From assembly GCF_000499845.2 (NCBI RefSeq), contig NC_023749.2, forward strand, positions 26,036,195 through 26,100,194: DNA of 64,000 nt, given 5' to 3'. Numbering within the stretch: the first letter of the stretch is position 1; the number at the start of each line of letters is the position of its first letter. Below are positions 11,287 through 21,306 of this stretch, one piece after another. The stretch comes from Phaseolus vulgaris (taxonomy: Eukaryota; Streptophyta; Magnoliopsida; Fabales; Fabaceae). Below the pieces are notes generated by a model. The model worked only from the letters and a program-made list of their open reading frames with translations, did no database searches and was not told where the DNA came from. Both the position numbers and the translations under genes were made by a program.

Positions 11287-12684
11287 TTAACTGAAATAAA
11301 ACTTTAAATTGGCTGCGTTCCAGCTGCGTGGAATGGGGCCTCCTTCCGGAGTCTCAAGCTTGTACGAACCGTTCCCCTTAGCCTCGGTTACCCTAAAGGG
11401 TCCGGTCCACTTGGGAGACAACTTGTTCTCCAACTCATATGGATGAGCCTTTCGCATAACCAGGTCAGCTACTTGGAACTGTCGCGACTTCACCTTAGAA
11501 CTGTATTGATGTTCTACCCTTCTTTTCACAGCTTCAGCCTTTATTCTCTCCTCTTCTCTGGCCTCGTCCAACAGGTCTAGGTTCACCCTTCTTTCCTCGT
11601 TGGACTCCTCCGCCACAAAGCTTTGGAAACGGGGCGAGCTCTCGTGAATCTCCACTGGGATCATGGCGTCTGACCCGTACACTAGGTTGAACGGCGTCTC
11701 CATGGTGGAAGATTGGGGTGTGGTGTGGTAGGCCCACACGATCCTTGGTACTTCTTCTGCCCACGCTCCTTTAGCTTTCTCAAGTCTTCGTTTCAACCCC
11801 CTCAACAAAATTCTGTTCGCGGACTCCACCTGTCTGTTCGTGTAGGGGTGTTCGACAGATGCGAATACCTGCTTGATGCCTACTTCTGAGCACAACTTAC
11901 CCATTTGCAGGCTGGCAAACTGGGTGCCATTATCTGAGATGAGACGCCTCGACACACCGAAGTGGCACACAATATTCTTCCACACGAAGTGTTGTACCTT
12001 ATGTGCAGTGATCTGCGCCACTGGTTCTGCCTCTATCCACTTCGTGAAGTACTCGGTGGCCACTTTCAAGTACTTCATCTGCCTTATCGCCAAAGGGAAG
12101 GGCCCCAGAATGTCGATTCCCCATGTGTGGAAAGGCCACGGGCTATAAATCGACCTCAACTCTTCTGGAGGCGCCTTGTGCCAGTCAGCGTGCATCTGAC
12201 ACTGCTTGCATCACTGGGCATACCTCACGCAATCCTCCCTTACTGACGGCCAGTAAAAACCTGCACGGATCACCTTGGATGCCAATGATCTCCCTCCTAC
12301 GTGGCTTCCGCAGATCCCTTCGTGGAGTTCCGACATTATCCTCGTGCACTCGTCGCCGCTCGCACATGTCAGAATCGGGTGCGTGAACCCGTGCCTGAAT
12401 AGCGCTCCATCGATGAGAGTGTACCTTGCGGAGTTTCTCTTTATCCTCTTGCCCTCTCTAGGCTCCGCTGGGAGAATCCCATATGCAAGGTATCGCCTAT
12501 AAGGCGTCATCCATGTATCCTCTTCTTCCAAGACGCACACCTGCACACGACCCTCCTCTTCGGGCGAGGCCGCATAAACGCTGACGCTGGGGACCCTTGC
12601 CGTGTCTTGAATCAAAGACCGATGACTCCTCGGCTTTCCTCTCGTCGTGCTGATATGGAGGACATCCACCCTATTATCTGCCAT
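11287..12684 (-). pseudogene. E4 integrase
   Basis: Minus strand. The N-terminal HHCC region (ELHEGICGSHVGG) is in the 12684-12211 frame. The core and C-terminal parts are in the 12195-11287 frame, separated by a stop/frameshift at about 12200 where the sister copies read CRQCQKHADW. The catalytic triad is still visible: WGIDILGPF, LISDNGTQF and the Glu in RQVESANR. The C-terminus SWNAANLKFYFS matches E2 and E3; there is no chromodomain. The enzyme would insert element cDNA; this copy is broken. Confidence 0.85.
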
Positions 12685-12699
12685 AAACTTTCGCAGCCT

Positions 12700-14434
12700 C
12701 TTGAGGGTTTCCTGGATGACTGTCCTCTACCTTCCCCCCTTGTCTGAGCTGGCCAGCTTGGCGAGCAGGTCAGCACGAGCATTTTGCTCTCTCGGGACAT
12801 GCACCAGCTTAAACGCAGCGAAAGCTCCCTTCAACACTTGGACGTAACTCAGATACTCCCTGGTCACCTGCCCGTGACCAGCTGTGAGTCACTTTTCACC
12901 AGGAGGCTTTGCGCACCCATCTCCTTGGCTAAAAGCATTCCAGCAATCAAAGCTTCGTACTTATCCTGGTTATTAGTTGCCTTAAAGGCGAACCGCAAGG
13001 CTTGCTCAATCAACACCCCGTTGGGCCCCTCCAAGACTATCCCGACGCCACTTCCCTGCTGATTGGAGGACCCATCCACTGAAAGCATCCACTGTGACCC
13101 TAACTCCACCTCCTGAAGGACGCCTCCCGGTGAGAGCTCTACGACGAAGTCTGCATAAACTTGTCCCTTGATGGATCCTCTGGGTTCGTACACTATATCG
13201 AACTCTGACGGCTCCACCGCCCAGCGAACCATCCTCCCAGCGACATCTGGCTTCTGCAATACCTTCTAAATGGAGAGGTCCGTCATCACCACCACCGTAA
13301 AGCTATGAAAATAGTGACGGAGCCTCCGGGCTGAGAACACCACTACCAGCGCCGCCTTCTCCAATGATTTGTATCTCGTCTCCGAGCCTTGCAAGGCATT
13401 ACTCGGGAAGTAAATAGGCCTCTGTACCTGATCTTGCTCTTGAACCAGCACAGAGCTTATGGCCCACTCCGTTACTGCAAAGTACAAGCGGAGGGGCTCG
13501 CCTGCCCGTGGCTTACACAGCACAGGAGGTGTCGCCAAGTACTCCTTCAGCCTGAGGAAAGCTGTTTCGCATTCTTCTGTCCACACAAAACGGCTGTTCC
13601 TTTTCAGGCACTGAAAATATGGGTGCCTTTATCTCCACCAGCTGATACGAACCTTGACAAAGCCACCATATGCCCCATCAACTGCTGCACTTCCTTTACC
13701 GAGGCTGGGCTTCGCATGGCGAAGATTGCCGCACACTTGTCAGTGAGCATGAATCCCAAGAACTTCCCCGCCTCGACCCCAAAAACGCACTTCTCCGGGT
13801 TCATCTTGAGGCGGTACTTAGCTATTGTGGCGAATAGCTCCTCTAGGTCAGCTGTGTGTCGCCCTCTTTCCTAGGAGGTCACCACCATGTCGTCAACATA
13901 GGCCTGCACGTTTCTTTCCAGCATAGGTGCGAAGATCCTATCCATCAGTCTCTGGTAGGTGGCGCCTGCATTCTTCAGCCCAAACGGCATGACCTTTTAG
14001 CAGTACCTACACGTCTCGGTCATGAACGCTGTTTTGCTTTCATCTCGTGGATGCATCTTGATATGATTGTACCTCGAAAATGCATATAAGAAACTCAACA
14101 TCTTGCACCCCGAGGCGCTGTCCACCAACGCGTTGATGCTGGGCCATGGATATGAATCTTTGGGGCACGCCTTGTTCAAATTTGTGAAGTCGATGCACAT
14201 TCTCCACTTTCCATTCGCCTTCTTCACTAAGACGACATTGGCCAGCCACTCATGGTATTGGATCTCCCTGATGTGCCCAACGCTCAACAATTTCTTCGTT
14301 TCTTCCTGCGCGATGAGGCACTTCTCCTCGTTGAACTTCCTCCTCCTCTATCGTACAGGATGGACCTTGGGGTCCATGGTGAGATGGTGGCATAGAAAAT
14401 CTGGGTCGATGCCTGGCATGTCCGAGGCGGACCA
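12700..14434 (-). pseudogene. E4 RT, RNase H and archaeal-type RNase H
   Basis: Minus-strand remnants in several frames. Archaeal-type RNase H at 13259-12864 (SVDGSSNQQGSG, NNQDKYEAL with E to K at a catalytic-looking position, KSDSQL). RT-linked RNase H at 13586-13266. RT palm, with YVDDMVV around 13881-13905. Pre-RT and fingers to about 14434 (VLVKKANGKWRMCIDF). There are frameshifts or stops near 13265, 13600, 13870, 13996 and 14290, so it cannot make a working enzyme. Domain order is the same as in E3. Confidence 0.82.
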
Positions 14435-14868
14435 TGCGAATGCGTCTAGGTGGCGCGAGATTACCGCCGCCATCTCATCCTGCTCTTCCTGGCTCAGTAA
14501 TCGTCCCAATTTGAATACCTTACCACACCAATCTGCCTCTCGACCACATTGTTTACGGACTGGGGTCGCCTATCTCGCACGCTCTCTGCACGAGACTCGC
14601 TTCTGTGGCCTTCTCTCCTAGGCGTCGCCTCATCGGTTACTTCAGGCGAGGCCTCCTCTGATACTCCCTCCATGGGCGAGGCCTCCTCGGATACTTCTTC
14701 CATGGGCGAGGCCTTCCCGTGTGCTTCTTCTAGGGGTGCGGCTTCCCTGGGTGTTTCCTTCGCGGGTATAGCCTCGACAGGAGTCGCCTCCGCGGGCATC
14801 GCCTCTTCTAGGGGCTCTACCTCCATAGGTGTATCTAAAATGGGTGGGCGTTCCATCACCATGATCAC
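14435..14868 (-). pseudogene. E4 pre-RT acidic linker, 5' truncated
   Basis: Encodes MIMVMERPP, matching the post-protease VYERPP segment of E2/E3, then a degenerate repeat of EATP/EEAS-type units on minus. On plus this appears as GGGCGAGGCCTCC-like repeats at 14645-14725. Everything 5' of it (protease, gag, primer site) is deleted: at about 14880 the sequence passes directly into LTR sequence. Confidence 0.7.
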
Positions 14869-14881
14869 TCCCCTTCATATC

Positions 14882-15004
14882 GTAGCACCGTAACTGAATG
14901 CTCTGAAGGCGCGTAACTGAATTGTAACTAACTTCTCTCTCTCTCTCCAATCACTCGGGCGTACGACGAGCAAGCGAGCCAATGATTAGAGTGTGTGTAA
15001 AATT
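14882..15004 (-). repeat. E4 5' LTR, left fragment
   Basis: Matches 6990-7105 of the E4 3' LTR (gagcaccgtaactgaatgc, tctctctccaatcactcg). It begins abruptly at the deletion joint and is interrupted at 15005 by the solo LTR. Confidence 0.82.
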
Positions 15005-16099
15005 TGTACCGTCCCGTCCCCGGGCGTTGACCAAAGGTCAAAGTCAACACATGGTGGAACCCCTCCAGGGACCCATGGAAGAAAGTCAACAAGTTGAACG
15101 CTCGAGTCATCGCCTAGCTGAGGCATCGCCTAAGTGAGGCGTCGACCAAAAGCGGCGTCACCCAAGAGAGGCGTCGCCCAAGAGAGGCATCGCCAAGCAA
15201 GGGTACTGCCAGTTTAAAGCATTGCCAAGCTTAGACATCGCAAGGAGGCTTCGGGCCTCGACAATTCAGAACAGTAGCAAGGAGAAGAGAAAGGTGGTTT
15301 CAAGACCATAAGTTCTAGTACCAGTAGGGGGTAAACCTGACTCGTGAAGTACCCACGCCACAGCTGGGAGGCCCTGGGACAGATACGACCCATGAGAGGG
15401 TCATGACCAGGGGAGGACCACGTGCATGATACGAGAGAAAGGTAGATACACCCCCAGGGCGAGTGACTAGTGATTGGGGTGCATGAGTTGGCATCCAAAA
15501 AGTCAACCCACGTGACAGAAGAACTTCGCAGAAAAGAGGGCTCACACGATGGAAAAACCCTAAGTTGGGTGGCGGCGCTGTAGGACCCTCTGCACAGAAT
15601 AAACGATCAAGTCAAAAGGGTACGTGGCAATACCCACGTGCTCATTAAAAGTTTTAGGGAAAGTTTGCCAAGGTACGCGTTAATTCAGTTAAGATTCGAA
15701 TGTTCTAAGGAATGTTTTGATACGCCTTCAATGCGCTTTAACGCGCTTTAAAGATTAGAGGTGTATAAAAAGGGACCTTGGGGCATTTGAACAGGGACCG
15801 AGTTTTAACCTAATACACACAGAGAGATACACAGAGAAAACCCTAGTTGTCTTCGCGGCACACTCACAGTGAGCACAAGGCAATTAGGGCAACACAGTTC
15901 TAGTTACACAGTTTCAGTCATTCAGTGTAGTTTTTTGATGTTTCTCGCTAGCTGACTTGATCGTCGGAGTGCAAACGGCCGCGAGGACGCCCCTTTGTTC
16001 ACTTCTCTTTTCAGGTGTCTTTGACGGAGCAAACGAAGGTGCCCTAACTCGCAAGGATAAGCCCCGCGCAAAGACGATCCCGATCAACCGGCCAGAACA
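15005..16099 (+). mobile_element. Solo LTR of a related Tat subfamily, plus orientation
   Basis: 1095 bp from TGTACCGTCCCGTCCCC to CGGCCAGAACA, flanked by aaatt (15000-15004) and aaatc (16100-16104), a 5-bp duplication with one change. Its first 150 bp resembles the U3 start of E4 in reverse, while 15555-15660 and the end match the E5 LTR (cacgtggcaatacccacgtg, ctagctgacttgatcgtcgg). TATA box TATAAAA at 15764-15770. No internal sequence is left. Confidence 0.85.
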
Positions 16100-16748
16100 A
16101 AATCTATAAAATGTAGCTCACTAAGCTTTCAAAGAAGCTTATATAGCTTGGGTTTCAGTGCTTACTGCCACGTGGCCTTTCTGACTTAATCGCAACTCCA
16201 CGTGGAAGGCCTTACGACGCTGTAACCTAACTTATGGAAATTCTAGTGTGTAAGTCTTCCTTCCTCGAAGTGCATCTGGGCCAACTCATGCGCCCCAGGT
16301 TCTAGTCACTCGCCCTAGGAGTGTATCAGCCTTTCTCTCGTACCATGCACGCGGTTTACCCCCGGGCGTGGCCCTCTCCTGGGTCGTATCTGTCCCAGGG
16401 ATTCTCCAGAGGTGGCATGGGTACTTCACGAGTCAGGTTACTACCTACTGGTACTGGGGATGTGGCCTTGAAGCCACCTTTTTCTTCTCTTTATTACTGT
16501 TCTGTGGTACCGGGCCCCGTGGCCTCCTCACCCGTACCGTGGCCTCTTATTATGCCGCCCCTCCACAGTCTTCCCTACTGGTGGGTATCGGGGGGTAACA
16601 CCATCGACACCTGAACCGGGCGACGCCATACTTGGCGACGCCCACACCTGGCGACACTCACACCGGTCAACGCAGACTTTCCTCCTTGGTGGGTCTCACC
16701 ATATGTTTGACTTTGACTTCGGTCAACGCCCGGGGACGGGTCGGTACA
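16100..16748 (-). repeat. E4 5' LTR, right fragment
   Basis: Continues the LTR after the solo LTR and matches 7106-7782, apart from a loss of about 25 bp near 16279. It ends GGGTCGGTACA and is followed by the TSD acatt (16749-16753). Confidence 0.88.
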
Positions 16749-16854
16749 ACATTATGCAATGGATGATTACCATTATAAGACTAGGTGTTAAAACTGGTTG
16801 GAAAGAGGTAATAACATGATATGTTAAATCATTTTTATAATTCTTGAACATATA

Positions 16855-17722
16855 TGTACCGTCTAGGTCATCGGGTGTGATGACGTGGACAAGAGAAAGG
16901 TAGGTGGTCAAGAAGTCAACAGTCAACGTATAGTCAACATAGTCAACGTAGTTGCCGTATGTAGAAGCGTCGTTCTTCAGTATAAATAATCGGTTATCGC
17001 CGAGATGTGTCACCGCCAAGATGGATCATCGCCCAAGAGAAGCATCGCGCAAAGTAAGACATCGCCCTAAAGTTGGGTGGCGACACTGTGGGACCCTCCG
17101 CACAGAATAAATGATCGAGTCAAAGGGGCACGTGGCAATGCCCACGTGCTCATTAAAGATATCCAGGGAAGGCTGCATGCATGACGCGTGATTAGTTAGG
17201 GCACCCACAGAGTATGATGGCGCGAGAGATACAACGCTCAAGTTAGAGCCCAAGTGGCCATAAGGTTATACATTGCACTCCAGATAAGGGAAGTCCGTGG
17301 GCCGGATACGCTAAGATCCTAAAGATAGCGGCGCAAGGACCTTCTCCAAGGAACCCTAGATAATAGCAAGCAACGCAGAGGTAAACCCTAGTTTTTCACC
17401 TATATAAAGGGCACGAAGAGCCCTAATAAGGTACGCTTTCATAGTTATACAGAGCACTAAACCCTAGTTGTTCTTGACGGCACACCCAGCTGTGAGCACA
17501 AGGCAATTAGGGCAACACATTTCCATTCATGGAGACAATCATACAGTCTCTAGTCACTTTGGTGTTTCTCGCTAGCTGACTTGATCGTCGGAGTGCAAAC
17601 AGCCGCGAGGGCGCCCCTTTGTTCTTCTTTTTCAGGTACTCGTAAACAAGGCAGAACGAAGGTGCTCTAGCTCGTGAGGACAAGCCACTCATAAAGACGA
17701 CCCAGGTCTACCGGCAGGAACA
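16855..17722 (+). repeat. E5 5' LTR
   Basis: 868 bp, TGTACCGTCTAGGTCATC to CCGGCAGGAACA. TATA box TATATAAAG at 17401-17409; the U5 core ctagctgacttgatcgtcgg with cgccccttt follows near 17572-17630. Confidence 0.92.
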
Positions 17723-17724
17723 TT

Positions 17725-17742
17725 TGGCGCCCACCGTGGGGC
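17725..17742 (+). promoter_or_regulatory. E5 primer binding site
   Basis: TGGCGCCCACCGTGGGGC, two bases after the LTR, identical to the sites of E1-E3 on the other strand. It proves plus orientation for E5. Confidence 0.82.
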
Positions 17743-17857
17743 TCGATATAAAACATCAGTCCCACCACACAAGTTTTTCAGTTCCAGTTGCAGTTTCCCA
17801 CCTAGTTTCAGCCCTCAAATCGCAGATAGTCAAGGGGGGCTTCGAGAAACCACGAAC

Positions 17858-18344
17858 ATGAGACCCGCACGCACTAGGAGCGAAGAGATAACCATACAAC
17901 AAATCGTGGAGAAGCCCTCCAATCAGTGAATGAAGAAGCCAAGGCTGGCCAATTAAGGCCATTCCTTGAGCGTGGAATGTGGCAAACCTTAAGTTGTATT
18001 TCAGCTAAGATATCCGTGCTTAATGCTTTCTCTTTGAACAATGTGTGATAAATCTGTTCTTGGAAGATGATGCATTTAACTTTGTTGATTTATCTGAATT
18101 GGCACATGATAAGTTGACCATACAACAAATCGTGGAGAAGCCCTCCAATCAGTGAATGAAGAAGCCAAGGCTGACCAGTTAAGGCCATTCCTTGAGCGTG
18201 GAATGTGGCAAACCTTAAGTTGTATTTCAGCTAAGATATCTGTGCTTAATGCTTTCTCTTTGAACAATGTGTGATAAATCTGTTCTTGGAAGATGATGCA
18301 TTTAACTTTGTTGATTTATCTGAATTGGCACATGATAAGTTGAC
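17858..18344 (+). pseudogene. E5 gag N-terminal remnant
   Basis: The ATG at 17858 gives MRPARTRSEEITIQQIVE, comparable to the gag start of E1-E3 (ARAAPAELSMQQVLE). After IVE the frame must shift by one to read EALQSVNEEAKA, then stops follow within about 40 codons. No gag core is present. The 226-bp segment after the ATG is duplicated in tandem, which repeats part of the remnant. Confidence 0.6.
17891..18342 (+). repeat. 226-bp direct tandem duplication in E5
   Basis: Units 17891-18116 and 18117-18342, starting accatacaacaaatcgtgg. Only about three substitutions seen by eye (for example ggccaatt/gaccagtt, atatccg/atatctg), so the duplication is recent relative to the decay of the element. 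Confidence 0.9.
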
Positions 18345-18639
18345 CTAGCTCGGTATAAGTACGAGCATAGGTGCTCTGTGGAATTGATCTGTTTATTGAT
18401 TTGCTTAAGCACAGCACAGGTAAGTCAACCTAGCTTGGTGTCAGTACTGCCACTCGAGTATAGGCGCCCCGTGAGTAAATGGTTACCTAGTGCCAGGTAA
18501 GACAGGGGCATGAGCACCATGCAGTAGAGCCCGTCAGCTCGACCCAAGGGTTCGGGGGAGGTCATCGGTGATTGGGCACAAAGAGGTGAGTCGTGAGCTG
18601 AACTCAGATGTTGGTCAGCCCAGAAAAGGTAACAAAGAT
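18345..18639. other. E5 non-coding stretch before the minisatellite
   Basis: Two imperfect copies of a taggcgccc/taggtgctc-type segment (18345-18395 and 18425-18475, each with gtcaacctagc or ttgacctagc). Otherwise no recognisable feature. Confidence 0.4.
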
Positions 18640-19371
18640 AAAGAAATATTTTTTTTGTTGTGATATTATATTTGTTGTGATACTAGAAATAAAAGATAAA
18701 GAAATATGTTATTTTAGAGATAAAAGATAAAGAGATATTTTATTTGTTGAGATATTATTTTGGAGATAAAAGATAAAGAGATGTTTTATTTGTTGTGATA
18801 TTATTCTGGAGATAAAAATTGAAGAGATATTTTGTTTGTTGTGATATTATTTTGGAGATAAAAGATAAAGAAATATTTTATTTGTAGAGATATTTTGTTT
18901 GTTGTGATATTATTTTAGAGATAAAAGATAAAGAAGTATTTTATTTGTAGAGATATTTTGTTTGTTGTGATATTATTTTGGAGATAAAAGATAAAGAAAT
19001 ATTTTATCTGTTGAGATATTATTTTGGAGATAAAAGATAAAGAAATATATTATTCTGGAGATAAAAGATAAATAAATATTTTATCTGTTGAGATATTATT
19101 TTAGAGATAAAAGATAAAGAAATATATTATTCTAGAGATAAAAGATAAATAAATATTTTATCTTATGAGATATTATTTTAGAGATAAAAGATAAAGAAAT
19201 ATATTATTCTGGAGATAAAAGATAAAAAGATATTTTATCTGTTGAGGTATTATGCTGGAGATAAAAGATAAAAAGATATTTCATCTGTTGTGATATTATT
19301 GTGAAAATATTGTGATATTATTCTGGGGATAAAAGATAAAGAGAAATTTTATCTGTTGTAATATTATATCT
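18640..19371 (+). repeat. AT-rich minisatellite, about 46-bp unit
   Basis: Repeats of gatattattttggagataa + aagataaagaaatatttta + tctgttga with longer variants. At least 12 units precede E2, which inserted inside the array; degenerate units continue at 30525-30680. Confidence 0.85.
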
Positions 19372-19376
19372 GTAGC

Positions 19377-20578
19377 TGTTCCGTCCGGTTGACCGGGACG
19401 TCTTCGTGCGCGACCTCAACCGTCAGCTAGGGACTCCTTCCCACTGATTACCTGTGGATTCCTGCAAAAAAGAGGACAAAGAGGCGCCCTAGCGGCCGTT
19501 TGCACTCCGACGCTCAAATCAGCCAGCAAGAAACACCAAAACTGTTCACCTCCGTCTCTGAGCACCGCGTATGGCACTCTGAAGGTGGTAAAAATAACTG
19601 TGTATTGTGTGTCTGTGTTCTCTCTCTCAGGCAAAGATATTTCCCAGTCCCTTGTTCGTAACCTTGAAGCACGAGCAAGCAACTAGAGAGTTCTGGTAAA
19701 TTTGCCAAAAGTTCCAACCCTCTTTCCAGCATTCTCCGCGCTATTTAAACTACCCAAGCATTTAAAGCGCCTTAAAGCGCCTTTAATTACAAATGTAACG
19801 CACTCAATCAGCGTATTTAATTAGAAAACGTAGCGCATTTAAGACGTTGAAACGCTTGGGAGCCATTATAACACCTGAATGCTCGAAAGGGAAACTGTAT
19901 TGAATGACTTTAATTACCTGGCACCTGACTAAAGGGTGTTTCTATTCTGGCATGGCTGTCGTACACGTGGAGGTCCTCACGACGCCGTAACCCCATCTAG
20001 GGGCGTTTCTGCCCATCTGGGGACGTTTCTACGTGTGAGTCCTCCTGCTTGGGAGTGCTACTGCGCTAGGGGTGACTTTTTGGGTGCCAACTCATGCCCC
20101 CAATTATCTAGTCACTTACTTTGAGAGCGTATCTGCCTTCCTCTTGTACCCTGCACCCGGCTACCCTGGGCGTGACCTTCCTCTTGAGTCGTATCTGTCC
20201 CACAGGCGTCTCTGGGGCGGCAGGAGTACTTCACGAGTCAGGCTGCCCTGGTACTATTACTATGGCCTTGAAGCCACCTTTTCCTTCTCTTTATCACTGC
20301 CCCGGGTTATCGGGACCTGAGGTCTCCCCACGGCGTTGCTCCCTCCATGGTCTTTCCTACCCATGGGTATCGGGGAACCACACCGTGATTGCCTTGCTTT
20401 AGCACTGTTTGATCTGGCGACGCCCTGGTTGGGCAACGCCATCACCTAAACGACGCCTTGTCCTGGCGATGCTGGCACTTGGCGTCTCTCCACCTAGGCT
20501 ACGCCTTGCGTTGACTTTAACTCTCCAGTCGTTGACTTTGACCTTGACTTAGTCAACGCCCGGATACGGGACGGTACA
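19377..20578 (-). repeat. E2 3' LTR
   Basis: 1202 bp, TGTTCCGTCCGG to GGGACGGTACA, close to the 5' LTR at 29313-30519. U5 core at 19485-19590, TTTAAATAG-like box at 19741-19750 (minus) and the U3 GGCGACGCC cluster at 20415-20510. Confidence 0.95.
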
Positions 20579-20594
20579 CAAGCCCCCCAGTCTT
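20579..20594 (-). promoter_or_regulatory. E2 polypurine tract
   Basis: Reads GACTGGGGGGCTTG on minus, directly before the 3' LTR. The same tract stands before the 3' LTRs of E3 (49063 on) and E5 (before 34267); it would prime plus-strand DNA synthesis. Confidence 0.75.
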
Positions 20595-20803
20595 AAGCCG
20601 AAGACTTGTCTTCAGCGCAAAGACTAAAGCCTCGCCCACGCCGTCCACGTGCCATCCTGATGACGTGTCATTCCCTTCTGACTCAACAATTCTCGAATTG
20701 TTGACGTGACGCTCTCTGAACCCTAGGAGCGTTCTTACTGACTGATTGGACCTCCTCTGAAATGATGATAATAACACCTTTTGGTGCTACCCTTGATCGT
20801 GCG

Positions 20804-20894
20804 CCACGTGGCCCATCGCGCGGCCAACCTTCAGAGACCCTTGCGTTTCCCTTGGGCAATTGATCCTTTGACACGTGGCACGATCCCACGGCTC
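20804..20894 (+). promoter_or_regulatory. Double G-box block upstream of E2 aORF1
   Basis: CCACGTGGCCCATCGCGCGG (20804 on) and CACGTGGCACGATCCCACGG (20872 on), about 500 and 430 bp before the aORF1 ATG. The pair is conserved in E3 (49288 and 49355, the second with ACGCGTGG). Promoter role inferred. Confidence 0.45.
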
Positions 20895-21306
20895 TTAGTT
20901 AGCGCCTCTTGGGTTACGAAATGTAACGTTTAAGTTATCTCCAAACCCCGCGCTCACCCCACTATTACATTCATTCCTTCTGTATCCTCGCACTGTTCGT
21001 CTTCTTCAAACCCCTTTTCTCCGCGATTGTTGTTCTTCCCTTCCTGTGCTCTTCTTCCATCTTCCCTTCGATAGCAAAGGTATGATTTTCGAACACTCAC
21101 GACCCTTCCCTTTCGTCGCATTATATGATTTATTGAACTGCCTGGGACTGTTGTTATTCATGCATTACTGCGTTTCTCCACTTCTCCTTCCTCCTCTGGG
21201 TTTTCTCGCGTGGGTGATGTTTCTGGGGGCTCTCTCCCCTTCCTGCCATGGCTACACTTGCTAAACCCTTTTTCCTCTCTTCTTTCTCCAGCTATTTATT
21301 TACACC

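Larger units (their letters stand above)
6803..16748 (-). mobile_element. E4: diverged Tat-like element lacking gag and primer site
   Basis: TSD acatt on both sides defines a single insertion. Order from left to right: 3' LTR (6803-7782), antisense gene remnant (8322-10469), non-coding region, pol pseudogene (14868-11287 on minus), then a truncated 5' LTR interrupted by a solo LTR. Gag, primer site and the U5 end of the 5' LTR are missing, removed by one deletion with its joint near 14880. LTR type and coding sequence are related to E1-E3 but clearly diverged, and the many lesions suggest an older insertion. Confidence 0.9.
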
